Shown: positions 20,719-29,772, counted from the first letter of the stretch. The stretch is DNA of 32,163 nt from Priapulus caudatus (GCF_000485595.1 NW_014577204.1:226586-258748); one strand, 5' to 3'. The notes: generated by a model not told the origin, from the sequence alone. Made by a program: numbers and translations.

Positions 20719-20812
20719 GTCCCTTGACGCTAGCGGACCAAGACGAGTGATATACAAGTTGGCGTGCGGGTTGGCAACAACGTCAGTAAACTTGTTCGTT
20801 TTTTCTGCGAGC
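20719..20812 (-). other. 94-nt CIAO2A-PTRHD1 intercistronic spacer
   Basis: The sequence between the CIAO2A stop and the PTRHD1 ATG on the same strand has no AATAAA or ATTAAA and no room for a conventional separate 3' UTR plus promoter. A short YAG (gctcgcag) lies just after the CIAO2A stop and could act as a splice acceptor. Nothing else is evident. Confidence 0.8.
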
Positions 20813-20910
20813 TCACAAACGCGGCGCAAGACACTCCGTAACTAGTTCGCGCAGACTTGGATTTTCCAGTGCCGCCGACACTCTTTCCTTGTCGTTGATC
20901 TGCTTGCTCA
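20813..20910 (-). CDS. CIAO2A: CIAO2A terminal coding exon 5
   Basis: The acceptor is ttcttacag. It encodes [20 protein letters not shown], then [12 protein letters not shown] and stop TGA at 20815-20813. INDKERVxAAxENPxLRE is diagnostic for CIAO2A. A 2.07-kb intron separates it from exon 4. Confidence 0.95.
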
Positions 20911-23900
20911 CTGTAAGAAGAACGATGATCTATATTATGTTACATGTTTTCTGAGTGGCAGACAAACACCAAATGTATGAGACTGAAACATGTGAATGCA
21001 TTGGAGACCCTGAATGCACTGGAACACGTCTGTTTCAGTGCCACCTACCAGATGTCTGGACGTGATGCGGCCATGATGCCGAGGCGCGCCGAAGATTGAC
21101 ACTTTGTGTCTTCCAATCACAGCCTACGCCGCACCTCTCTATAATATTTTCAAAGGTGGGTGGGGACCCATTACAGTACCAAATCGCCGATCTCAGGAAC
21201 TAGGGCATTCTGCTAGGCTAGAGCGGTTTCCTACGAGAGTTTGGCACAAAAACGAAAATAACACGCTGTTTAGCGCACTGCACTACGCCCTTCTGTTGCA
21301 TTTTCACATCTCCGTAATCAGAATAAGCCCCGCCTTCTTCGTTGATGGGCATGACCGACGTGACCGGTTCCTTTCCCCAGCCTGTTTACTTTTCGTAAAT
21401 AATGAAATACCCAGCCAATGCATTTCGCATCGAACAGCAAAATTTTCTGCATTTTCACTCGCTGTCGGAAGTGAACGAGTGCGTCATTCATTGAACAATT
21501 CAATAAAACACACAATGTTCGGAGCTAACGTTTACATGCCACAGCGCCATCTCTTGGATGTTTTATAAGTCAATATGTGGATTTTCAATAAAATAATGCG
21601 TTTTTATATGTATTTACCACGATTTACGTATAGAAACTATACGTTATTTTTACTGATTTCTCCGTATCTTTCCTTGGAGTTTTCATCGTCTTTCAATGCC
21701 TTTCGGTAGGTTTTCTGCGTGATTATTATTTTGCGCATACACTCATTTTGGAAATCATCCAACATTTTTACTTCTTCCTTAGTTAAGTTAGTCCATGTTT
21801 CACTGTTATTTAGAAAGGAAGGTAAAACTGTGCATTAGTATAATTTCACTCTTGCTTCTATAGTATGATTTCCATAATTTTGCTCTTCTGCCCATGATAA
21901 TATTTCCCTCATCATGAACCTACATTTTCCAGTTCAGACTCATCTTATCGTTATAACCGCCGATATGATTAATTAAATCCCCTAGGTATGAATATTTGGT
22001 GCATTTTTTTATTACTTGGTTGCCTATTAATATCTCCTTTTCTATCCTTTCTTTGTTTGTGAATTTTATAACCATTGTATTTGTTTTGTTCATATTAAAT
22101 TCTAATCTTTTTGATTCAGCTAATCTGGAGAATGACTGAGCGATTTTTGTTACTGTTTTATAATCTGCAATTCCTAGAATATCGTCAATATATAATCATT
22201 GTCATCTTCTAAAACTACAGACCATCCGCTGACCGCTGTGGAGACGTGCGCCGGGCCTCGAATTTGGCGCACGTCTCCATTGCGGACAGCGCTTCATACT
22301 TAAACATCCCCGCGGTTGCGTGCGCATATCCCGCGGAACTGCGCGTCTAATCCGCGCGCAGCGCTTAGGATTAACAGCAAAGCTCTGCCATGCAATCTTG
22401 TATCATGTCTCTCTGGATTAGCTTAGTGGGTACATGTATGGAAGTACCCATATACCCCACAGCAGTGCCTGCTTGTAGATGACAGCAGTGCCTGCTTGTA
22501 GATGAGTTATTCATATAGTTATAGAATCAAGAGCGTATAAAGGAGGAATTACAGAATAGTATAGCAATACATATTAGTTTTTCTTTAATTTTATAACATA
22601 TGCAATGATGAGTTATTAAAAAATTGATAAAGGCACTAAATTCAATAGGCTCAATGCAGTGAAATTGAGCAGCAGTTCTACATTATTGCCAATATACTGG
22701 TCTGATATATGTCAGTTTGAATGTATAAACGTGTATTCAGAATGTGCACCACAAGCAATGAGGTTTGCAATCTAACATGCCGAGTAACGGTAGGACAGTA
22801 CATCACAAGGTCAATATGTTTAGGGAGGGCAGATAGTGACAAACATCCGCTTTTCTTGTGTAGTACGTGCAGAGGTCATTGCCCTTCAGCGGCATTGGCT
22901 CAGTGCATTAACATTTAAAGTAATTTACTAATGTACTTTTAAGTGCATGGATATTTCCACTTATTATAACAACCCCACCCACCTTCTGTTGCAGTATCGT
23001 GGCTGCCTTCTTTGAGGTAAATACTCAGCTGTAAAAAAAAGAAATAAGAAAGACCATTGTTCACTACAGCATTGCCACATTATGCATTCTAGTACAATTT
23101 TAGCAAATCCACAAGATAACATATAGATGAAACTGTTTACCCAGGCAGGGGGAAATAGAACAGCTGTGATGTAAAATAATATGCCAACATGCGTTTTCAG
23201 TAGTACAACCTTTAAAATTACACACGCACTGGAGATAGTACTAATAAAAATAACAATGTGATCTGGAAAAGGTTTAATATATATAAAAAAAACATTTTGA
23301 TGAAATGCCAAACCACAATTCTCTGTTACCTTGTAACTATGTGGGAGCTCTTCTTGTAGTCTAACCCTGATGCAGAGACCTGAAATAATCGGGTTTATAT
23401 TTAGTAGCTTACGTTTTACCAGCTACATGTACATTGTTTGCGACTAGCAGTAATAGAGCTCTCAAGCATTGAGAAATGCATGAAAATATGTGTACCAAGT
23501 TCCAGGAAACTTGGTGATTTTGTTATGTTAGGTGTTATTATGTTACCAAATGTAGGAGTAAATTAAATCTACAAAGTTCCTATACTAAATAAATGTCACT
23601 GCTAATTTGTACTTGCCTATGAGAGTTGCTAAGTGGCAGTGTGCAACAGTTGGTGTAAATATCACGGATATCTTATACCTTTCATCACAGAGACCTGTCA
23701 AATTCTCAACTTTCACACCATCTTCATAGACAACACTGAGATCCTCCAATGTATCAGGTCTTTCTGGATCCTTTATGTCTTTGATTAGATCTAAAGGCAC
23801 AAATAATATGAACTTATGAAATAACATAAGAATTCACTGTCAAACACATTAGGTTTGTAGATCGCTGAGACAGAACAACCCAGTTTTAACCGTTACCTCA

Positions 23901-25425
23901 ACTAGCGCTGATAGGGTCCATGTCTCCCTGGGTACTGCCGGAACGTACCCTGGGTACGGTCCGATATACCGGAACCTACCCTGGTAACTATCTAATATGC
24001 CGGACCGTACCTCGCCTACTCCACTAACGAGTCTAGGGAGTCGCCTACGCCTACTCCCTAACCATATCAGATAGTTACCAGGGTACGTTCCGGTATACCG
24101 GACCGTACCCAGGATACGTTCCGGCAGTACCAAGGGAGACATAGACCTTATCTGCTCAACTAGCCATGTATTCTTGTATATAACTAAGGTAACTTTAACC
24201 TACAATAAATCCAGTAAACCCTATATAAATAATAAATAGAAATACAAGGGATTATTATAGTCTACTCTAAACTGTAAGGTTGAATAGCATACCCTTGCTA
24301 CCTGCAAGAAAATCCAAAACTCATTTCAGTTGTTTCTGTGAATGACACCATGTTCTTAATGTACAAATGGATTGAAATCATATGAGCAACACTCATGTGC
24401 TTTCATGTGACACCTCGCTGAAGAAAATGAGGAGCGCTAACCAAGTAGTATAAAAAGCCACTTATGGTATGTTTGATGGCATGGGTTAATAAGAACGCTG
24501 TGGCTATATGCCCGGCAGCCGGGCACGGTCTTCGATTTCCTAAATGGCCGCGGCAGTTCCTAACCCTAACCCTAACCCTTGTTTACTTGAGATGCTGAAA
24601 ATTAAAAACTGCAGGGCATTTAGGAAATCGAACACCGTGCCCGGCCGCCGTCAGATATATGCCGGCTGCAGGGCATATATAGCCACTCTGTAATAAGAAT
24701 GGTTCTTTAACTAAAATAACCTAACTGTGTTAACTTTTAACATCATAAAGAATATTCGGGTAGTGTTACTGGTGACACTAACCCGCTTAACCAATGACAA
24801 TGTCACGCTAGGCTATGTAAATTGTAATGCTATGGCGGCGTGGCGCATGTGTAACCGCTCTCATTTAGATACAGGAACAAAGTAGATGCACTATATGTCA
24901 TGCGTAATATTACAGCTGCTGTGTTACAACTTACATGCACATGTAAAGAATAGATCACCTATATACATCTATTACGGCGGTTCTTAACCTTTAATGGTCC
25001 CTGGACCCCTTTGAGAATCTGGTGAAAGCTACGGACCCCTCCACAGAAAAATGCACATAAGCACATAAACACAAAATTTGTATGCGCCTGGTTCACGGAC
25101 CACCTGAAGCCAATTCATTTTCGCAATGTGCAACATCACATGTGGACAGCTCTTATATCCTTGGGCCCTGAAGCCCATCCAATATGAATATGATCCACGG
25201 ACCCCAAAATGGTCTATGGACCACAGCACCACTGATCTACTAGATGTACAGACTACAGTGAGTTACTACAATCGTTCTTTTATGCGTATGCTTCACCACA
25301 AGTCCATCCACATGCTCAGACCAGTCTGTTGGTAAAAACATGTTAAAATTACCATACACCTCCAATGCTATTTCCTCGCGTTTGAAGTCATCGCGCACTG
25401 AACTGACACCTTCCGCCGTGATCAT
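20813..25425 (-). CDS. CIAO2A: CIAO2A (FAM96A/MIP18 family) Fe-S cluster assembly factor, 5 coding exons
   Basis: Minus-strand exons, in transcript order, are 25425-25353, 23790-23617, 23379-23330, 23028-22983 and 20910-20813. They join in frame to 441 nt (146 aa plus stop). The protein contains [43 protein letters not shown] (69-83), [12 protein letters not shown], a YLKEGSHDT segment and [20 protein letters not shown]. These line up with human CIAO2A (about 160 aa) and better with it than with CIAO2B. Family knowledge: MIP18/DUF59 proteins work with CIAO1 in cytosolic Fe-S delivery, CIAO2A mainly to IRP1, and the reactive Cys of the HC motif is present (Cys76). The start at 25425 is the first in-frame ATG after a TAA. 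Intron 2 uses a GC donor. Introns 1 and 4 carry mobile-element debris. Confidence 0.95.
21104..21568 (+). other. Intronic stretch with an unrecognised open frame
   Basis: A 154-codon plus-strand frame lies antisense within CIAO2A intron 4. It shows no family resemblance and no composition bias. The stretch also holds GCGCCATCT at 21544-21552, a CTCF-like core on the minus strand. I do not annotate a gene. Confidence 0.3.
21680..22200 (-). pseudogene. Decayed non-LTR retrotransposon reverse transcriptase (CIAO2A intron 4)
   Basis: On the minus strand a frame from 22192 opens with [10 protein letters not shown] (the RT catalytic xxDD box), continues through [10 protein letters not shown] and [14 protein letters not shown] (the usual YLG block of LINE RTs), and stops at TAG 21922-21920. 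After frameshifts it resumes with MGRRAKLW and [20 protein letters not shown], the RT thumb. It is 5' truncated and frameshifted, so non-functional. It lies in the same orientation as the host gene. Confidence 0.85.
22227..22291. repeat. GC-rich hairpin, 14-bp perfect core in about 26-bp arms
   Basis: tggagacgtgcgcc (22239-22252) and ggcgcacgtctcca (22266-22279) are exact reverse complements with a 13-nt loop. Flanking cgctgaccgc / gcggacagcg extends the stem with one mismatch and one bulge. Its GC-rich composition contrasts with the surrounding AT-rich intron. Confidence 0.87.
22983..23028 (-). CDS. CIAO2A: CIAO2A coding exon 4
   Basis: A 46-nt exon with acceptor tttttttacag and donor gaag|gtgggt. 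It encodes [15 protein letters not shown], matching human LEIYISEGTHSTEED. Confidence 0.9.
23330..23379 (-). CDS. CIAO2A: CIAO2A coding exon 3
   Basis: A 50-nt exon with acceptor ttatttcag and donor aag|gtaaca. It encodes [17 protein letters not shown], matching human GLCLRVKLQRCLPFKHK. Confidence 0.93.
23617..23790 (-). CDS. CIAO2A: CIAO2A coding exon 2, GC splice donor
   Basis: The acceptor is gtgcctttag and the exon encodes residues 25-82 through HCHLATLI. The only junction that keeps the family sequence [13 protein letters not shown] is ATAG|GCAAGT, the classical GC-AG donor. The nearest GT would shift the frame. A two- to three-residue insertion precedes the YKISVIF strand relative to human. 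Confidence 0.93.
23907..24155. mobile_element. MULE-like foldback element 1 (249 bp), 9-bp TSD
   Basis: The target duplication TCAACTAGC lies at 23898-23906 and 24156-24164. Terminal inverted repeats of about 110 bp begin GCTGATAGGGTCCATGTCTC on the left and GCAGATAAGGTCTATGTCTC on the right. A 9-bp duplication with long inverted repeats is typical of Mutator-like elements. There is no transposase. It contains ggttagggagtaggcgtagg (minus strand), shared with element 3. Confidence 0.88.
24496..24690. mobile_element. MULE-like foldback element 2 (195 bp), 9-bp TSD
   Basis: The target duplication TAATAAGAA lies at 24487-24495 and 24691-24699. The ends CGCTGTGGCTATATGCCC and CAGAGTGGCTATATATGCCC pair, as does ccgggcacggtcttcgattt further in. 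The centre holds a telomeric-type (CCCTAA)3 run. Located in CIAO2A intron 1. Confidence 0.88.
24559..24579. repeat. Interstitial telomeric-type repeat (CCCTAA)3 within foldback 2
   Basis: cctaaccctaaccctaaccc lies near the centre of the foldback element, on the loop side of the arms. Confidence 0.9.
25353..25425 (-). CDS. CIAO2A: CIAO2A coding exon 1
   Basis: Encodes [20 protein letters not shown] followed by LEVY and the first base of Asp25. The donor is tatg|gtaatt. [11 protein letters not shown] across the junction matches the start of the human CIAO2A core. An in-frame TAA lies about 36 nt upstream of the ATG. Confidence 0.92.
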
Positions 25426-25859
25426 GACGCATGTACACACATAGCCGGATTTGCACCCATTCCCTTAGTATACTACTACTTATATTAGTTTATATAAGTA
25501 TATATTAAGTTATTCTTAGTCTATCTGATGTTGATAATGTCAATCCCGTCAACGATAAAAACAACATGCATTACTTCTAACGTTGCGTTACTAAGCTGAC
25601 CACCAGAGGCGCTGACGCGCATTACGAAATGCAAAAATCTACATTACATTTTACAAGAAGAAGAGGCCTAAGCGCATTTAATAATTTATAAAAATCATTG
25701 AAGTAGAAAACATTATTGTCGTATTATATTAATGTGGCCTCTACTGACACTGTCACTCATAATGATACGCATCGTGTAGTAGGATTTTTTATTAGGCGAC
25801 TTTTCTCATTTTCTGTCCAAAAGGTGTCGCCACGTTACAAATACGAAAAGTGGTTGCTC

Positions 25860-25867
25860 TGACGTCA
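25860..25867 (+). promoter_or_regulatory. Full palindromic CRE (TGACGTCA) upstream of CIAO2A
   Basis: An exact CREB/ATF consensus palindrome lies 435 bp upstream of the CIAO2A ATG, in the gap between CIAO2A and any rightward gene. CREs are often found in bidirectional promoters. The same 8-mer also occurs at 1483-1490 and 29640-29647, so a role here is inference. Confidence 0.35.
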
Positions 25868-26375
25868 CATAACTCAGGTTTCTGGTATTGCGGGAACAAG
25901 TTTTAGTTTTATGTCGAGTTTTAATTTATCGTGTGCATCTGAAGTTATTCTGTTGTTCTCTGACAATCTTGCAGGTATGCCTTATGTCTCATTATCACAT
26001 CTATCGTGTAACTAAACCATATCTACTTTTTTAACATTCGTAAAACCACCTACCAAGTTACTGTTGTGCCACCACTTTCAGCACTGCTAGTGCTAATCTG
26101 CTATATGACTATGACTATGACTCTGAGGGTTGGTCATTCGGTCAGTCATTGACTCTGGCATTGGCAGTACGTAGTTTTAGTTCGTATATGTGCTTTGCAT
26201 TGCTGATTGAGTTATTCCCCAATGAAGCATGTAAACAGTCATAGGAAGATGCAGACAAGCGCAACAACGTTTCAAAACTAGTTCACCATATAATCCGTAG
26301 ATTGTTTGAGTGAGAGAATTACTGATCAACATCATGTTAATCGTTATTGTTAACTTAATGACATAGGCTAGTATT

Positions 26376-26746
26376 GCACGAAGGGTCGTTGTCGTATAAT
26401 GGCGTATAATATGTACCCGAGGTTCAAGTTCAAGTAAAATTTATTTTCATCGGTATATCATGAACATTGTAACATAAGCTAAGAGCTTTTGCACCGATAT
26501 CAAACAAGAATAAAAGATATTGATTAAACATAATAAAAACTGCGTAACTGTAGTGTTATTATCACATGGCCTAATTGGCCGTATTGCCTTTAAAAAAATA
26601 ACAACAATATATCAATATATCACACATTGAGCATCTGCAATCTCCGGTAACTATCTGATATGTTAGGGTTAGGGTTAGGGAGTAGGCGTAGGCGACATAC
26701 TCGCCGACACCTCGGGTACTACATATACGACAACGACCCCTTCAGC
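26376..26746. mobile_element. MULE-like foldback element 3 (371 bp), 9-bp TSD
   Basis: The target duplication GCTAGTATT lies at 26367-26375 and 26747-26755. The inverted ends GCACGAAGGGTCGTTGTCGT and GCTGAAGGGGTCGTTGTCGT continue to gtacccgaggt. Near its right end ggtaactatctgatatg, a TTAGGG run and gagtaggcgtaggcgac match element 1 internally, so the two are related. No coding capacity. Confidence 0.87.
26662..26680. repeat. Interstitial telomeric-type repeat (TTAGGG)3 within foldback 3
   Basis: gttagggttagggttaggg sits exactly where foldback 1 has a single gttaggg, as if expanded from one unit. Confidence 0.9.
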
Positions 26747-27060
26747 GCTAGTATTAGGTATCTCTAGGTAATCTAGTTAAAGATGCCACTTCATCTAATT
26801 CAACTAACTTACATACTATGGCACCAAAATCATTCATCATCAGGGATCAGAATTTCACAGGTGAGTGTAGAACAAACACGACATTTCACAACTAACAACT
26901 CGGAAACACACACAAGTACAGCAGAACATTCACATTACTGTGCTCACACCAGTGAATTATATAATGGGGAGACAAGACTGTGATTGGCACCACTGCCATA
27001 ATGGAACTCTGGATACAGTATAGCGTACAAACTGCACCGCCTAAAACAACTACCAGTGCT

Positions 27061-27130
27061 CTTCCGGACCTCATGCATTAAGTCTCGATTTTAGGGTGTA
27101 CTGTACTAGTCTGTAGTCATGAACTCTCAT
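27061..27130 (+). repeat. 70-bp direct repeat, left copy
   Basis: cttccggacctcatgcatta through tagtcatgaactctca, repeated at 27361-27430 with only four or so differences. The offset is exactly 300 bp and the copies bracket a MITE. Confidence 0.93.
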
Positions 27131-27142
27131 ACTAATAGGGTT

Positions 27143-27360
27143 CGGCTAACGCTCCATTAGGAGTGTTCCCAACTTTGATATCATTAATGATTAATGATTA
27201 ATGATTGATAATCCTTACCCTAACCCTAACCTAAATGACATTAAACCACAAACTAATATATGACCATGACCATATATATATATATATATATATACATATA
27301 TATGTTATTATGACCATTAATGACATTAAAGTTGGGAACACTCCTAATGGAGTATCACCC
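27143..27360. mobile_element. MITE family B, short member (218 bp)
   Basis: The inverted ends CGGCTAACGCTCCATTAGGA and (right end, reverse complement) GGGTGATACTCCATTAGGAG continue through gtgttcccaacttt. The interior has attaatg tandem units, a telomeric-type CCCTAA run at 27216-27233 and a (TA)n tract. Termini are shared with 30782-31941. Confidence 0.85.
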
Positions 27361-27430
27361 CTTCCGGACCCCATGCATTAAGTCTTGATTTTAGGGTATA
27401 CTGTACTAGTCTGTAGTCATGAACTCTCAG
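27361..27430 (+). repeat. 70-bp direct repeat, right copy
   Basis: The second copy begins immediately after the MITE end. It is followed by gaaccctatt, the reverse complement of the aatagggttc that follows the left copy. Confidence 0.93.
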
Positions 27431-27443
27431 AACCCTATTATTA

Positions 27444-29067
27444 CTAGGCCTACTATTATTGCTGCTGTTATTATACTCTTATCGCTGCATGTCCTGTGTT
27501 GTTATATTGCCATTGGTACTTGTCAGGCTATTTGTTATGGTAGTAAGACTTATAGGAAGCTGTTTATATAGGAGGAGGTGGTGTAATTTATCACTGATAC
27601 AATTAGTCTATGAGTTGCATAGTTATTGTAAGTTGTTTTCATAGTAGACTGTGCTACATTTCATTACATCAGCGAGTGAAATACAGACCAACATTGCTTA
27701 TAGCCCCTTGCTATGTGGTATAGGTAATAGGTTAGGCATCATAAATCAAAAGATAGGCTATAGATACCAGCAATGAAAGTGATATTTCCGTAGTAATATC
27801 TGTATATATATATATATATACAACATGTTACGTAATGTCACACGTTAGTTTTTCCCTGTTGTTGATATTTCACTTGTAGGATGATTTACTATTATTTGTC
27901 TGAGGCTATAGGTTCTCTGTATGGCTGTTGCAGGCTGTATGATGGACTGTCTATGGAGGCGATAGAAGCACTTTTATATTAAGTGTAAAGTATGGCAATG
28001 GTACAGGAAGAAGGTATGTGATTTTATTGTTATCATTACCATTTTCGGTCTGCATTTTCCATGTTGTTCTAACACTAACAGTAACAATGCTGAAATGTGT
28101 TTCTATTGTAAAAGCATTGTACAGGCTTATAGTTCATTGGTGTTATGCTGATCTTCTAACTCATGTCTATTGCTAGCTTTAGGTATTTTTACATCACACT
28201 GAATATAACGGTTTTTAAATTCCAGTTTTCAGTTGTGAAAAAAAATTCGTGCACAGTTCTTTATCTATTGCATATTACATCTGCTCTAGTGTTTTCTCTA
28301 TTCAGCTACGTTCTCGTGTACTGAGATCACTAGACTATTCTGATTTAAAAAATAACAATAAAATATTTTGTGCTGAAGGCTTGGAATTAGTCCTCCCTGT
28401 ATATCAACATTTGGTCTTGCTTAGTTTGAACAAAGTTATTCCTCACTATCTTGAAGATGCAGGGCATGTATGTCTGTCTGTCCATAATATTAAATCTGTC
28501 TGATTAAATGTTTTCAAGTAATCAGGTATTTGTTTCCAATGCTCTGGTCGATTATGAATTCCTGTAATAATGAGCCTAAATACATACTTTGCTCGTGTAG
28601 ATGAAGCTTAGTTGGTCATATTTGGGGGCTGAACTTTTTCATATATATGCTTACATGTGTGGTCTGTCACTGTGGATGCATGCCAGGAAGGTTACAGTCC
28701 TTCAGAAATACTTCCTTGGGGCGCGTGCGTGGTAACGAAGTCCAGATGCCCTGGCCACTTTCTTCAACGTTGTGTTACACATGGCAGAGCAACGTAAGCA
28801 GTGAACGGGTACCCGATGTAATACACTGCTCTTCGGGAATAGAACATGCCAGAGTGTTTGTGTCTGACTCGTTGCCTGCCACATACATACATCTCACTCT
28901 GTTAACATATTTTCGAGCGTTTCTATATATGCGAACGTGGACATGACAGATTTTAAACACTGAAGCACTACTGATTCTCGAAAAATGTGCTGCTGGTGAT
29001 GTAGTATGGCATCGAGTTGGATGTATTGTAGCTTGTAGCATCTGTAGCTTGTAGCTTGTACTTGTAG
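27444..29067. other. Intergenic, mostly unassigned
   Basis: Holds a (TA)n run near 27808-27822, the weak candidate two-exon gene, and a 99-codon plus frame at 28647-28946 with no recognisable content. A cttgtag tandem at 29034-29068 leads into the dispersed repeat. Confidence 0.4.
27992..28503 (+). CDS. Weak candidate two-exon gene, unknown product
   Basis: A possible exon at 27934-28013 has acceptor gctgttgcag and donor gaag|gtatgt, and contains ATG at 27992 with A at -3 (MAMVQEE). A second possible exon has acceptor aaattccag and runs 28226-28503. It is open in the matching phase for about 93 codons to TGA and includes CAEGLELVLPVYQHLVLLSL. I recognise no family. A possible 5' non-coding exon ends at 25974 (tgcag|gtatgc). 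The phase agreement and the splice sites are the only support. Confidence 0.17.
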
Positions 29068-29625
29068 CAGATGCAGCTTGTAGAATCGCATGATCGTGCG
29101 TCCGTCCGTCCGTCCGTCAGTCAACAATTGGGCACAAAATCTTAACCGCTCGACGTACGGTCACGATATTCGGGACGTCGGGGGGTGGGGGGGCAGGGGG
29201 TGTCGTAAAAAGGACTCAGGATGACAAATTTGGGGGTCAAAGGTCAAGATGTGTAAACGGAGGGGGAATATTTCCCCCTTAACTTAAGGTATAGGAGGAA
29301 ATACGGAATTGCGGCACAATTCTTAACAGCTCGACCTATGCTCTTAATATTCGGTGTATAGTGTGATGGGCAGGAAACCCATCACCAGTGCGAAATTGGA
29401 GGTCACAGGTCAAAGGGCAGTGGGGCAAAGGTCAGATATCAGACATTTTCTGAGGACATGGCCTAACGGACAGAGTGAAAAACTTTTTTGTTTCTGCACT
29501 GTGCCACTGACCTACCATTTTTATCACTTTATTGAAAGGACCATGAAATGTGTTTTCCACTGACGTGCGAAGAGTGAGTGTCTGATAACCTTTTGACCCT
29601 CAAGAGGAGGGTTAAACATGGATTC
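29068..29625 (+). repeat. Dispersed repeat family 1, copy 2
   Basis: Same orientation as copy 1 in DAZAP1 intron 7, about 16 kb away. It carries two DR1 motifs: GGGTCA-A-AGGTCA at 29234-29246 and AGGTCA-C-AGGTCA at 29400-29412. No ORF or inverted termini are evident. Confidence 0.92.
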
Positions 29626-29711
29626 CTGAACTGCCTCAATGACGTCACAGTGTTGTCATATTCATGGCACATCCATAATCTAGAAACCAAATAAGCCTGG
29701 ATAGCCAAACG

Positions 29712-29772
29712 TGTACAGCACAGGCGTCACGGCTCAAAGGTCGTTGGATCGAATCCCATCTGATTTTTTATT
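29712..29772 (+). repeat. Possible tRNA-derived SINE fragment
   Basis: ggatcgaatccc resembles a pol III B box (GGTTCGANNCC, one mismatch) and lies about 15 bp before a T run. A convincing A box and cloverleaf are absent, so this is tentative. Confidence 0.25.

Noticed and set aside
20719-20829. N-terminal extension of PTRHD1 from a TTG at 20829
   Set aside because: It starts at a TTG and not an ATG, overlaps the last codons of CIAO2A, and the extra residues do not resemble PTRHD1.
23585-23827. 80-codon minus frame as a complete gene
   Set aside because: It is CIAO2A exon 2 read through into both flanking introns. The true product is the spliced five-exon protein.
25911-25974. MSSFNLSCASEV as a coding first exon joined to 27934
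   Set aside because: Joined in phase to the next candidate exon it hits a stop within about 11 codons. If transcribed, it is more likely 5' UTR.
29712-29772. Functional tRNA gene
   Set aside because: Only a B-box-like motif is present. No A box in the proper place and no cloverleaf could be built by eye.
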